A stretch of DNA of 64,000 nt from Thelonectria olida (GCA_020736575.1 JAGPYM010000010.1:930001-994000), one strand, 5' to 3'; positions 12,180 to 24,423 are shown, counted from the first letter of the stretch. Made by a program: numbers and translations. The notes: a model not told the origin generated them from the sequence alone.

Positions 12180-14776
12180 CTATTGCTTGCGCTTCAAGAT
12201 CCAAATCGTTCCAGACCCGTTCGTGCGATACGAAACCACGTAATCGCTCTTTCCAGAGCTCTCATAGTCAAAGGCCAACATCTTGTCCTGAGGGCTCTTC
12301 AAGTCATAGCCGCCCACGCCAGCTCCAGGATCGCCCTCGTTGTACACAGCATTCCACTCCCCAGACGACTTGTTGCGCTTCACCACCCAGAAGGTGCCGG
12401 TTCCAGGCCTGTACAGCGCCACGTGGTCCATCTTTCCGCTGTGGTCCCAGTCGTAGGCGAATGCCGCGTCTGCAGGGCTCTTGAGGTCGTATCCTCCGAT
12501 GCCGTTGCCTGGATCTCCCACCGACATGACTGCAGAGAAGGTTCCCTTGTTGTTCTGAAGGACCCAGAATGTTCCGCGTGCCGGGCGATACAGCGCAATG
12601 TGATCCAACTTGCCACTGCTGCTCCAGTCGAACGCAAAGGCTCTGTCAGCACTACTCTTGAGATCATACCCGCCGATGCCCTTTCCAGGATCGCCCTGCG
12701 CAAACACGGCCTTGAAGCTGGAGTCGCCTTGCTTTTGGAGAATCCAGAACGTGCCGGTTCCGGGTCGGTACAGAGCGAGATGGTCCATCTTGCCGCTGCT
12801 GTTGTAGTCAAAGGCAAACATGCGATCGTTGGGGCTCTTGAGATCGTAGCCGCCAATGCCAGTGCCAGGATCACCCTGGGCATACACAGGGGTCCATTTG
12901 CCGTCTGACCCCTTTCGCAAGATCCAGCATGTGCCAGTCCCAGGGCGGTACCAGACAAGATGGTCGAGCTTGCCGCTGCTGTTGTAATCAAAGGCAAAGC
13001 CCACGTCGCGGTCGCTCTTGAGATCGTAGCCGCCGATGCCATTGCCAGGGTCGCCCTTGGCGTAGACGGCAGCGAATCCGCCATCTTTATTCTTCAGGAT
13101 CCAGCAAGTGCCTGTACCCGGCCTGTACAGGACAAGGTGGTCCTGCTTGCCAGACGAGTCATAGTCTAGAGCGAAGACACGATCGCGTGGGGACTTGAGA
13201 TCATATCCGCCAATGCCCTTTCCAGGCTCGCCTTGGTTATATACTGGGACGAAGGTTGTGCGGGGTTTGACAGTGATATTCATGGTCATTGTCGCAGCTG
13301 AGTTGGAGATGTTGGTGATGGACACGTTGGTGTCCTTCTGAGCGTAGCTCTTGCTATTGGGGTTTGACGTATTGTTGAAGGTGACATTGCGAGAGCTTCC
13401 TGGGAACGGATCGCCATCATCGCCACGGCCAAAGCGATTGGTGGCCAGCTGGTTGAGGCCATCAGCCTGCTCAAGACCAACCTTGTAGTGCAGTTGATCT
13501 CTGTTGTTTGACTGGTTGTCATCGACGTGCCAGACTGCTTGTGTTAGCGGTCACTCCAACGGTGATATCTAGGCTCTACTCACCGAGCAATCCATTGCCG
13601 GGAAGGTCAGTATCGTACATGATCTGCTGACGATTCTCCAGCAAAAAGTACTCTGCTCCAGTTGCGTCGCCATTCTGCCACAGACGGTGAACATCGCCTG
13701 ACGTCTTCACATCGGCCAGTTTGATAGTGCCGTTTTCAGTGTCATTGATGATGTTGACCCATCCCTGCTTCATCTTACACCAAGCAGAAGGATGAGCAGG
13801 TCGAGAGCCACCAGGGCTGCCGTTCCACGAGCCAGAGCCCATCAAGTCCCACTTGCCAGAGCCCTCGGAGTTGTCAGGCCAGTTGTCGCCGTCGTAAAAG
13901 TCGGGCCAGCTGAAGATGAGATGGCCAAGTTCGTGACAGGCCAAACCAAGGCTGCAGTCCTCGGGGATGGTCAGGAAAGCAAAGACCTTGACGCTGCCAA
14001 CCTCGACGGGGTTGACGATGTTCCACTGGAGCGACCAGATCTTGTTCGGGTCTGCGCCCTGCTCGGCGCCGCCGCCTGCGTGGACGACGACAAAGGTATC
14101 AACGTACTTGTCCCCGTTGATGTCGTACGCATCCAAGTTCTGGGTTGCCTTGATGGCGTTGATGGTGTCTCGAGCCATGGTGCGAGCGTTTGGCTCAGGG
14201 CCCATGCCCGACTGCCCACCGGCATAGTCAGTCATCTTTCGAGGTAGGGTGATTGGCCCGATGACCTCTCCAGTAAAGGAGACTGCTCCTCGACTAGCTT
14301 CCTTGTAGTAGTCGTTGACACTCCCAGTGGGGATCTTCTTGGTCGAGAAGAAGAGATCTCGAAAGAACTGGGCCCTGTCATTACCCATCTTCACGTCGGA
14401 AAAGTTGGCCAGGACAATGATTGTCCTACAGGTGCCTCATTAGCAACTGAGCAACCTCCCTGCTTGTTTCTGACGATGGGTATACTCACCGAATTTGCCC
14501 AGTGGTGGGTGCCCTCTCAAGAGCCGCGGCTCTCATGGCTCTCAGAGGAGTGCCCTCTGGGAACTCCGTGGGTGGGATGACAGCACCGTCGTTCAGTCCA
14601 GGGGTAGGACCAGTCGGCTTGCTGGCGGCCTTGAGGGCAGACATGACCCCAGGAGCCAGAATCCTCTGGGCAGAGGCATCCCCGGCGGCAGAGGCCTTGG
14701 CCAGCTTCCACAAGTCAGGGTGCGGAGGGCAAGGACACGGCCCGTCGCCGCCATGGCACTGTTGGTGACCATCCAT
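12180..14776 (-). CDS. M6-like zinc metalloprotease with six C-terminal ~60-residue repeats, 3 exons
   Basis: Exons 14776-14490, 14425-13584 and 13534-12180 join in frame to about 827 residues. Residues 100-370 resemble the M6 (immune inhibitor A-like) peptidase family. The zinc-binding sequence HELGHLIFSWPDFYD has H260, E261, H264 and D271 as the likely metal ligands and catalytic Glu. It is followed by GKWDLMGSGSW and, across the second intron, GLLVWHVDDN, both typical of the family. The C-terminal 360 residues are six tandem repeats with the core GGYDLKS..D..FAFDY.SSGK.DH, then YRPGTGTFWIL; they resemble FG-GAP/VCBS-like blades that could form a beta-propeller or lectin-like head. No signal peptide is visible at either candidate start: the ATG at 14776 opens MDGHQQCHGGDGPCPC, and an in-frame ATG lies at 14833. 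A missed upstream exon or unconventional export is possible. Confidence 0.82.
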
Positions 14777-14833
14777 GATGATGGATGGTTGAAGAGATGG
14801 GAGGACACTGCAATTCAAGTTTGTTGGCTCCAA

Positions 14834-16881
14834 GAAACTGAAGCCTGATGAGTTTGGGATATCACTGACTGATTCATCGAGAGGATACTGATCCTCTTAT
14901 GCTCAGCGACTTTCAACGCTCAGCAACAGCAGCGACGTAGGATGTCGTACTAGACTGCATGGCCATCCCTCGCCAAGACAGAACCGAGCATCGAAGAATG
15001 TGATTTCCAAGTCGTATCAGCCCTTCAGCCAGCCTCGAACGTATAGGAAACACAAAACTATGAGACATACATATGCGTATACCTCAGCGGCGCAGTCGAC
15101 GAGCCGGTTGGATTGGCTTCACCAAACGGCGTAAGCCGCCACGAGATGGGCCAGACCGAGCGGCTTTCCCACATGACGACCGCCACTGAACGAAGAGCTT
15201 ATTGCAACATTCAGCTCTCAGGTCATGCTGTGTGTCGACCGGTTAGAGTTATGTAGGGAGGAAAATGGGCATGGCACATAGTAGCGACACAATTGGCTGG
15301 CCAGGGCTTGGCACCCCTTACGGCGTGTTAGTCTGCATGTCACAACGAATAGTCTGCGAATAAGCGCTTATACTTGGCGCAAAGTGGTCGCCGACAACTA
15401 GTCGAAGTGCCCGATTTGTGCTTCCCAGGCGATGGCTTGGTGATGACAGTGCAACGCGGGGTAAGTATCCGACTGAAGGGACGGTTTGCAGTTGTTCTTA
15501 GAGACGCGTTCCGAGAAGCATCTCGATGTCAACTTTGAGTTGGACATCTGAGACTGTGGGAGAAGTGCTGAGTTTGATGCCACGAAAGGTAGTCTACTAA
15601 CACATGCATGTTCACACTAGGAGAAGCCATTGAGATGGACTCGGTTCATCTTTCGTTCGTTCGATCGACTGACAGCTCCTCTCAGATGTAATAGAGAATC
15701 TGGCCATGGTGTGTGTTCCAAAGAGCAGCATGATGGGTTGTCGCTGACCCAGGTGCGTGAACTCCCGAATGTGCAACATGGTGTCGGTGAGATGATACTG
15801 TGAGCTGTAAGCAGATGCATAATAACACTGTCGTCTCGGCCAAGGATGCAAGTCCATGGTCTGGGCCCGTCGAAAGCACGGCGAGTTGTCACATATCACA
15901 TTCAGCTCCTGGTGCCGGCTGAATTGGTTTCCCGCAGCTGAACAATCCCACACACTCGTCGTCCAGTTGACTAATCAACAAGCATTCTCTCCCCCACATG
16001 AAAAGGAAACTTTAGGGCTCTCACCACGTAAACGGCGACTGGTGGTGTGCATGCACGCATTGCGAAGCACAGAAGACGGCTTACACAGCCTCACGCGGGC
16101 CGCCCTTTTCGGAACGGGCCAGGGCGAACCAACCGGCGGCAGTTCCGGAGATGGGGGCAGTACCGAGTTATTAGCACAACAAAAAAAAAGAGGCTTATTA
16201 AGAAGCTTCAATAAAGTACGATACAGTTGCACCCGTTGGAAGCTGATTCGGCATTCAGCCCTATGGGAGGCGGGGCTGGCTGTTGGTTCTTGTGCAGGAG
16301 GACACACCAGCAAGGGCCCCTTGTTCCCTCCATCTCCATTCATTCAACAGCTCCCCCGTACTTTGCGAAAGGGGCGGCTATCGTCTATGAACGTCGCCAA
16401 AAAAAGGAAAAAAAATTACAATCAAAAGTAAAAAGAAAACATACAACAGCGAGGATTCCCCGGTCGTCACCGACCCGAGTACTAGTTCGCCGCTTCTCAG
16501 CTTAACGTGCGGGGAGCAGACGGGACCCAGTGTTTTCTAAGAGCTATGGTCGTATGTGCTCAACGATGCCGAGTTTGGTGTACATGAATGCGCTGCCCGT
16601 ATCGCTTCAGGCATGCCCGTGGTGAGAGAGCCTTGCTTGAACAATATTGGCTCCAATTGAACAGTTCTCTAGGCGTCTTCCCCATCCCGAGGCCCGGTAA
16701 GAAAACACACAAAGCACACATCTTGTGTCTGGATCTCAGTCCACTAGTGAAACGAGTTCACCCAAGTATCTAGTATTAAACTCCATCTCCAACTAATCGC
16801 CTGTCTCCAATAAGAAAAGCAAAACGGTTACTAATAATCTTCAATAAGATACAATATAGTGGCACCCATTCGCACTCAGCC
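14834..16881. other. Intergenic region with a diverged copy of a 3' flank
   Basis: About 2 kb without a supported gene. It includes the promoter of the metalloprotease gene and, at 16206-16266, a copy of the stop-codon/3' flank of the neighbouring Cys-rich secreted gene. Poly-A tracts lie at 16180-16190 and 16399-16440. Confidence 0.55.
16206..16266. repeat. Diverged copy of the 3' end/flank of the Cys-rich secreted gene (copy 1)
   Basis: The sequence from cttcaataaagtacgataca to cagccctatgg matches 16839-16887 with a 10-12 bp internal length difference and scattered substitutions. The partner copy spans the stop codon of the gene at 16882-17403, so this copy may mark a lost or truncated paralogue. 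Confidence 0.6.
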
Positions 16882-16887
16882 CTATGG
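16839..16887. repeat. Copy 2 of the duplicated 3' flank
   Basis: This matches 16206-16266 in the same orientation about 630 bp away and overlaps the stop codon of the Cys-rich secreted protein gene. Confidence 0.6.
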
Positions 16888-17403
16888 ATCCGATACTCGG
16901 CATGAATCCTTAGGGCAACAGTGGCCGCATCCACAAGCATCACAATCGCCCTTATGCGAACAAGTTCCTCCCTTGAAGAAGGCAGCATTGCAGTCATCGG
17001 CCGACTTGCACTTGACCCAGTCTCCATATCCCTTGTTCCACGCCTGCCAGCACCAGTGAAAGCGCTGGCTAAAGTTGTGCGTTGCTTTGCACGACCTCCA
17101 GCAGTAGCCACCGTTACCGCAGCCATGGTCAGTCTCGTGCACACATGAGCCCTTCTTCCTTTTAAAGAGATCTCTTTTTACGTAAGGGCTCGTATGGTCC
17201 TCCGGGTGCTCCTTGCATTTGCGAAGCTGAGAACGGTCGACGTTGTCTGGGAGGCTGTCCAGGTCCCAGTTCATGACTCCCAGTGCGCCGCACTCGGCCT
17301 CGAGCGAGGTCGTGTCGGCTGCTGGGGCCTCAGCTGAGGGCGCCGCGAGGATGCAAACTGCCTGGCTGGCAACAAGGCTGACGAATGTGGCGCCGAGCTT
17401 CAT
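16882..17403 (-). CDS. Small secreted cysteine-rich protein
   Basis: 173 residues in one exon. A signal peptide (MKLGATFVSLVASQAVCILA, cleavage near AAPSAEA) is followed by an acidic propeptide-like stretch. Basic sites (VKRDLFKRKKGS) that look like kexin cleavage points come next. The C-terminal ~75 residues carry about 13 cysteines (HGCGNGGYCWRSC, WCWQAWNKGYGDWVKC, then CDACGCGHCCPKDSC). The pro-region/dibasic/Cys-rich layout is that of processed fungal secreted peptides, including antimicrobial, effector or IDI-type induced proteins. The family is not firmly recognised and no activity can be stated. The start is the ATG directly before the signal peptide; an in-frame upstream extension lacks signal character. 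Confidence 0.72.
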   Translation of the reverse strand: MKLGATFVSLVASQAVCILAAPSAEAPAADTTSLEAECGALGVMNWDLDSLPDNVDRSQLRKCKEHPEDHTSPYVKRDLFKRKKGSCVHETDHGCGNGGYCWRSCKATHNFSQRFHWCWQAWNKGYGDWVKCKSADDCNAAFFKGGTCSHKGDCDACGCGHCCPKDSCRVSDP

Positions 17404-18665
17404 CTTGAGGAGTGAGGGGGGAGGTGTTATTGAAAGATTGGTTGAATGTGACAGCCGCAGAGGGGTTTGTCTGTCTAGTTGACGAGCAGAGGTGATGTTA
17501 TATTCAAAGACGGATGGAGAGCCAATGTCGAGGTCTCTTGTTTGTGTCTTGGCACCTCTATCCGCCTCCTTATATAGCGATGTATGTATGGTTTTGTTGG
17601 TCGTGTTTTGGCCCATCACGCGAACGACTACCTCACAAGAGGCAGTCCAACAATCCAAGGTGGTCCCATTCAAATCCTACGTTGGTTCTCTACCAATTAT
17701 CAGGTCATTGCGTCCGTTCCGGTTGTTGGTGTATTTAGAGCCAACAAACCTTTGTCCAAGTAGCCACTTTTGGACTTCAGCTGCGGCCTGGCACACCGAC
17801 AAAGTCTTGAAAGCAGATTGCTATAAAAGACTACCTGCTACGATGCCGGGCATAGTAGGCTCCAAAGCCATACACTACGTACTGAAATTATGTCAACAAG
17901 CCCTGATAGTAGGCCTCAGCAGTATATGTGTATTGACGCCAGATACAATCTCTTCAAAAGTGTCGCAACTGGACTCTGTTGTTCCTTGCAGGAAATATAT
18001 GGAAGGCGGCTAGCAAGGATCGTAATCCTCCTCTTCGTATTCCCCTGTGTCAATCACCGAAACAAGCTTTTTCGAGGGCCAACAAATAACTCACCGCAGT
18101 GGGACGATTGGTGCTAAGCTAGGGCTAGCACAGGGAGACAAATGCCATGACCGAAAAGAAACATCCGAGTGCCTTTGAGCCCGGAAAGTGCCATCCTTCG
18201 GGTGGATGTGGAGCTATCGAGGTGCTGCCCACACCTACTTACGTTTGGTGTGTCCGTCCTCGCCTCCATCGAGAACGAATACCGTATCATCTATTCTCAT
18301 ACCGATGGCAGGTCCATATCGAAAAGCGAACGCTCCAGTACCAGCTCTCTTGGGGTTATCCTTGATGCTGCAGGGGGGCAGAGAGAAGGCAATCATGTCC
18401 CGCTCAGCAAGCTGCACATGTACCATCTTTGAAGATCATTTACGGGCACGGTTCTGAGTGAAGACCACTAGAAATCACTGTTCTCTCTGGTCATCAAGCA
18501 AAAGACTCGTCTCGCCCTCATGTAACCTTGAGATACAAAGTTTCCAATAGACTCGTTTCCACGGCTCCGTCATTGCTGACCAGTAGAAGCTATCTTATCG
18601 TGGTAGTACAACATCATCATCCATCATGGCGTCCTTTCTCGCCAGATTCGCCATGGCATCTCCCT
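17404..18665. other. Intergenic region
   Basis: This contains the promoter of the secreted Cys-rich gene and the 3' flank of the deubiquitinase gene. No supported gene, repeat or RNA was seen. Confidence 0.5.
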
Positions 18666-19745
18666 CTACGCATCCATGTCCACGTCCTCATCTCCGCCTC
18701 CGCCTCCCCCTCGTCCCCTCCTCAACGCCTGTTCATCGGCCTTTCTCCTCTCCAAACTCTCCTTGACCCACGTATCAACCGCCGTCTCGCCGCCCTTCGC
18801 CAGCTTATCACGGACCACGCCCTTGAGCACCTCGCCCGCAAAGCCGACAAAGTTGTGCCGCCGCAGCGCGTTCTCAAACTGCCAATCTCGACGCTTGCGC
18901 TCCTCGCGCGCCAGCAAATCAGTATCGCCAAAGTCCCGCGCGCGCTGTCGCAGGTCCCGACACATGGCTAGGAGGTTGAACCGGATCTCGGTCGTATCAT
19001 ACCGGGCGACGCGGCGCTGGAGAACATCGACTACGCGTGAGGGGAAGGCGTCGATGTCGCAGGGTCCGTGGGAAATGGGCGCGGGCTGCAGGCCGTCGAG
19101 CTCGTAGAGGACGCCGTTGATGGGCAGGTAGGCGATGAAGTGGAAGGCGTCTTCGGGCTCACCCGTCTTGTGCGTCTCGTCTACGAAAGGGCTGCTGCGG
19201 GCGAAGCTGTTGTGCACCTCGCGAATAAGATCCGAGTTGCTCAGCGCTTCGCCACGAAACTCAGGCGGCAGAACCATGGTGAACTCTCGGAAGTCCTTCA
19301 GCGGCTCGCCAATGTCTACGTCGGCCGTCCTGTTCAGGAGAACGCTGAGGAGGGCCTGGGTGGCGCATGCGTTCTGGATCGTCTGGGCGGCAAAGAAAAT
19401 GTTCTCGGCGGCATCGTTGTCAAAGGAGCCGTCGCGGGGGCCGTCGGGAGTGGCGTAGGGCTGGTCGGTAGGATACTTGAAGAGGAAGATGACGCCGTAG
19501 ACTGGCTGGAGGGTGAGGAGCTCCGAGGGGTCGAGTGTCAGGAGCTCTTCAAACTGGACATCCTTGACCCCTAGGTTTTCGATGAGGGAGGTGAAGACAC
19601 CCTGGAGAGGTTAGGACTAGAGGCGGGGGTGAGAAGATAGGGTTTTCGTACAGCATCGGATTCAACTGTTTCGCAGAGCCGGTCAGCAACAGGCACGAAG
19701 TGCGAGGGGTGAGAGAAGCATACTGGTATTCCAGCCGCCGCTCAT
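18666..19745 (-). CDS. UCH37/UCHL5-type ubiquitin C-terminal hydrolase, 3 exons incl. 14-nt microexon
   Basis: Peptidase family C12 deubiquitinase, in other organisms often bound to the proteasome or chromatin remodellers. Exons are 19745-19724 (22 nt), 19665-19652 (14 nt) and 19601-18666, giving 323 residues that begin MSGGWNTIESDAGVFTSLIE. Catalytic residues by position are Q85 and C91 (AAQTIQNACATQ), H166 (FHFIAYLP) and D181 (VLYELDGLQ). The tail AVARYDTTEIRFNLLAMC-type region (YDTTEIRFNLLAMCRD) and the helical C-terminus are characteristic of the UCH37 branch rather than the short UCHL1/3 branch. The C-terminus ends in a Gly-rich acidic tail (GGGGGGDEDVDMDA). Without the microexon the N-terminal TIESDAGVF strand is lost and the frame breaks. 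The gene appears intact. Confidence 0.93.
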
Positions 19746-20612
19746 GGTTGCAGCGGATTGTGGGCACTAAAATCGGTGGCTAAATCGGACGAAGCAGGAA
19801 GCTTCAAAAGAGTCTCTCGCTCAGTGGGGAGCAAAGTATTCGTAGGAACGCCACACAGCTTCCTGAAGCTCGGGTTGAATACTCCCAGTCGGATCCCGGC
19901 AGCGATTGGGTGTGGGAAATAAAGGTCAAGGGGAAAGAGGACCTGTACGAATATGTCGATGTCGGAGCTGTGTTCAAGGAAGAACGACGGAGCTTTGGCC
20001 AGCGATGCCGGTCTGATATCATCCGCCGCCACCGCCCACTTCGGAGGCGATAAGATAAGGAATGCGAAGGCAGCAACCTGGACGACGACGACGGTCCAAG
20101 TCAACCGGGTCGATTGATCACGACATTCCCTGACCGCACTTTGCATCAATTGACTATCGAAACGCTGCTTCATATCACTGACATGGAGAGGCCATCGCCC
20201 AGCCCAAGCACCTGTATTCGTACTTCGTATCTGCCTGCCAACCCTACAGCTTCATCCATAATCCCATCATCTCAAAATTCACAAGCAAACAATCCCGTCG
20301 CTTCTTATTGCAGCAACGAATACAAGGGCCTGCGCCCGACTCCCTTCTAAGGAAGCCTTTTCTTGTAGAGAATGGCAATCGCTCTCCTTAACCCAATGTA
20401 GGTAAGGAAACGAAAAGAAACGAAAAGAACCAACACCTCAACTCCCATTTTGATTCCATCCATCCATCCATCCAACGCTTGCCGTGGCAAAATCGCCGTC
20501 TCCCATTTTTGATATCAATATCATCCCGTGTCCCACTGATTCTCGTGCATTCTATCTTGTCTCCTGAAAATAGACATAACGCTCAAATCGCAAGTGCCAA
20601 AATGAAGTCCTC
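19746..20612. other. Intergenic region upstream of the UCH37 gene
   Basis: This is the promoter of the deubiquitinase gene and 3' flank of the Herp-like gene; both lie on the minus strand. A (catc)n run occurs at 20457-20473. No gene is supported. Confidence 0.5.
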
Positions 20613-22972
20613 CTACTGGACTGCAATGAGGTTCTGTGGTGCCAAGTCGCCTCCATTGTTATCCTGTCCCGCTGGGTCAGGTTGGTGCTGCGTCTGGTCT
20701 TCATCGTTTTGTCCATCATTGTCATTCTCTCCTCCCTCAGCGTTTCGAACATTTTCGTTGTGCTCTGCCTCCCTGGCCGCTGCCGCTTCTCGAGCCTCGG
20801 CCTCGCGACGCTCTTGATCAGCACGAGCGGCAGCCTCCAGGTTGGCAATGTGCCTCTCAGCCACACCAGGAGCGATACTGGCCAGGAACAGGAGTCCAGC
20901 TCTTTCAAGCCGTCTCATTTGCGTGACAAGCCAACCATCGGGACCTTGACGCTCCGCCACCAGTCTCGCAGCCATTTCAGCAGGGTTCGGCTCGCGATTC
21001 TCACCAGCACCATCATTTTGTTGGTTCTCGTCACCAGCTTGGGCACGGCGGCGTGGTTCCAGAGGAATCAGGTTCTCCAAATATCGGCCAAGGGGCCTCC
21101 AGATATGATCAGGAACTCCGTTAAGCATTCCAGTGCTTAGCATGAAGATGAAGAACGCAATACAAGTAATAGTAAACCATCTGTACCAGCTTGCTGTAGG
21201 GTTGGTAAAGAACCACACAAACAGCGCCAGACGGAAAACTAGCCAGATGTGTGGCCACAGTTGCATCAGCAAAGGAGGAAGCGCCGCCGCTGGTGGGTTG
21301 CCATGCATCATTGGGACGATAGGAGGCTGGTTTTGGTCTTGAACCTGGATCTGGCCGTTTGCTGGAGGCGGTGGGTTCTGTTGCTGATGCTGATGGCGCT
21401 GACGTAGCTCTGCCTGCGGTTGGGGTTGGACCTGGGGTTGGACCTGTGCCGGGGGTTGCTGAACCGGCTGCTGTTGTTGCTGCTGTACTTGGGTTTGTTG
21501 CTGGTTCAGTGCCTGTTGCAGTTGTGTCTGCTGCGACAGCTGCGGCGGATGAGAGTGTGGCCTAGAGTGGTGATGATGATGGTGGTGAGGCCTACTCCTA
21601 ATCTGTCCCTGACTTTCATATATCAAATTGCCAAGCGCCGATGGATGCGAATGCCTGAGTTGAGAGTGGCTCGTCTGAGGTCGTAGTCGTGGCGTATAGT
21701 ACGTCTCCGCGCCAGTGCCTGCTGCACTATTAAAAAGCAGAGCCCGGGGTCCGTCTGGAGAAGAGAGAATGTAGACCTCGGGGCCATGTCTCGCTGGCAC
21801 GACGTTGCCTCCTGTCCCAGCGGCTCGAGATGCTACCGAATCTGGAGTACCTCTTCCGCTCGCCGTCATGGGATAAACAGGGGTAGTCACTCCCGGTTGG
21901 GCCAAGGATCGGTTCTGCAGGCTATGCAACGAGGTGCTGCTTGTGCTCCGCTGCATTGCACTAGTCATAGCCAGAGTAGCTTCGTTGGCATCAGCTCCTT
22001 GAAGAATTCCCTGTACATCCGCGGGGGACATGGTTCCGTTTGGCGTGGGAGGTCCTGTGTTACGAACGACCGTCTCGACCTGATAAGTCCTACCATTTGG
22101 TCCAATGTGTTCACGGTAAACGGTGTGGCCAGGAGCTGGGCTTCCTCGTCCACTATTGTTGCCTCCATTATGAGCCGCATTTCCAGTCGTGTCGCCAATA
22201 CCACGCATGCCCATTTGAGCCCGAGCGCGCTGGTTCTGATTAACAATGGCTCTAGCCATAGCTTCTCGCTGCATCTGATTCAGCCACTGGGTCATGTTCT
22301 GGTGGTGCTGTTGGAATGCCGCGGCTTGATCGGCATTATGAGCTGGAGAAGGCGAGGGCAGCCTTGGCTGGGGAGTAAATGGGTTCGAGGTGGGAACTTG
22401 GACATGGGTTCTCCTAGTGAAGCCTGGGGGCGGCTGAGGGCCAAAAGGAAGGTGAGCATTCTGTCTTGGAGGGTTCGCAGCTTGGGCCGGGGCATTCGGA
22501 CTGGGACCGTGAACAGAAGTCTGAGCTTGAGCTGAAGAGTGAGAGTCGTGAGTCTCCCTGATGACGAGGTGGATGGTTTGCTGATCGGGTGTTCGGAGCT
22601 GCAAACGAGGGAGGCACAAGCACCAGTTAGCAACGGACAACGATTGTGTACGACCGAGGTGACCGGGGAGGGCGAGGGGAGGCTTACCGCATCGAGGCCG
22701 AAGATGTCAAGCAAGGTATCCGTCTCTCTGACAATTGCGCGACCGCGATGGATCAGTCGCTGGTTCTCATCGGCAGGTCGCGAGGGCAACAACTGTCGGA
22801 TCTTCTCTTTGAGTTGCTTGATCGTTGTGGCGGCGACGATGCCAGGGAACATCAAAGGGCGGTTAACACCGACAGATGGTGACACGACTTGGAGATTGAC
22901 GGTGAGCAGGCTGGGGGAGGAACCGGAGAGTGCGTCGTCGGGACGGGCGTTCTGGGGCTCGGAAGCCATCAT
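20613..22972 (-). CDS. Herp-like membrane protein with N-terminal ubiquitin-like domain, 2 exons
   Basis: Exons 22972-22688 and 22598-20613 give about 756 residues. Residues about 20-110 form a ubiquitin-like domain (LLTVNLQVVSPS... ATTIKQLKEKIRQLLP... QRLIHRGRAIVRETDTL... IHLVIRE), split by the only intron. A long Pro/Gln/His-rich disordered middle follows, with poly-His and poly-Gln runs near 410-490. Next come two closely spaced hydrophobic segments (LPPLLMQLWPHIWLVFRLAL and WYRWFTITCIAFFIFMLSTG), then an acidic Ala/Glu-rich tail. This layout matches HERPUD-type proteins of ER-associated degradation, where the ubiquitin-like domain faces the cytosol. The specific fungal complex is not determined. 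The upstream gene on the opposite strand starts 1.45 kb away. Confidence 0.8.
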
Positions 22973-24423
22973 GGGCAGGCTGTTGGCATGCCACTGCGCT
23001 GCGACAGCTTGGTGAAGCAGGAAGTGGCGGGCCTGGAGGAGAGAAATAACCAAAGGATAGTAGAGAATAAGAGAGCCCAAGATGTGGGACAGATGCAGAC
23101 GCGAAAGGATGATGTCGTATTCGTAAGTCGAGGGCGGTGGTCGATATGCGACAAGGTGGACAAGGTAGGTGGCTGGCTGTTGGGGACCTGGGGGAAGCAA
23201 CCACTGAGGTGCCTTACTAACACGCTACCAACTGGCAGTGGTGGTGCTTAATAAAGCGGTGCTGCATGCATACCGCCTGACGAGAGTTGAAGCGAACAGA
23301 AATGAAACAGAGAGCAAATGGGAAAATGGAACAACTCGAGAAGGGAATGGAACGTCTACTGGGCTCGCCTGGCGAGAGGCGAGGTGGTTGAGAAGACCAG
23401 GGGGAAAAAGAGGTGAAGGGAAGGAGAGCGAGGACGGAAGCAAACGAATGTCAGAAGTGGCCTCTTGCCATCTTGGGTCGTCTCAATGGGCCTGTGTCTC
23501 GGGAAGGTTGCAGCGCCGCGCACGGGTAGCGCATGTACGAATACTAAGGCACAGGACTGGTACAGGCACAGGCACGGCACCTAGCAGGGACGCATGCATT
23601 TGGCTATGGAATCGAGATATTGGACGAATGGCGGGTTGCTGTTTCTCTGGGGAATGTCTTCATCACACACTTTAGACCGTGGGCCTATGGCGGCCCCTTG
23701 CGGTGCTGGCCTCGGTCTCTGCCCTCCGTTCGTTGTCTCCGTCCCATGTCCATGTCTGTTTTGTTTGTGCCAGCTCGAAGACAGATGGGAGGTGGAGGAC
23801 AGCTTGGACGTCAGCGATACGTACCCTTGGGTCTTCCATCCTTCCCTTCCGCTTCCCGGAGCCGGATGGCCTTCCGCCGCGTATGGCCCAGCGGTCCAGG
23901 CCAGCGCTGCCGCTCCCATTGGCCCGTCCATGGCGTTGGGACTTGCTTCCAATTCTTCTTTGAGTTGTTCCTTTCCGTCCTGGTCTCACGTGGACTGTGA
24001 TGTGATCTGTGTCTCGATCGGTTCCGGAAGATGGGCGCTCTTTAGTCCGGCAGCACCATCTCACACAACAGCCACTGCAGCCACAACCTTCAGTGGCCAG
24101 TACCAGCCAAGCAGGAACAACCTGCAGCACCTCTCTCCCGGCTTTTAGCGGCACGATTGGCTCAAGCTCAAGTCAAACAGCCGCATTCAGCCCATCGGGG
24201 AAAACGTCAAGCGTCCATCGGGTCTTTGACGTCGACAACCACCACCACAAAAAAATCCGTGCATCAAGGCTCATTAAAAAATACCTTCGCATTGCCGTCG
24301 TCTCCCCCACCGCATTGAAGTTGCGCGTCCAGGGTTGCGAGAAGGCGCATAAACCCTACCGTCATCGCTCACTACTACGTACCGTCCCGTCCTACTATTC
24401 GTACTCTCCGCTCGCTCGCCGCA
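22973..24423. other. Divergent promoter region
   Basis: 1.45 kb between the minus-strand Herp-like gene and the plus-strand phosphatidylserine decarboxylase gene. No coding sequence is supported. A short CAGG/CACGG-rich tract lies near 23550-23580. Confidence 0.55.

Noticed and set aside
18676..19574. Plus-strand frames opposite the UCH37 gene
   Set aside because: Shadows of the deubiquitinase coding sequence.
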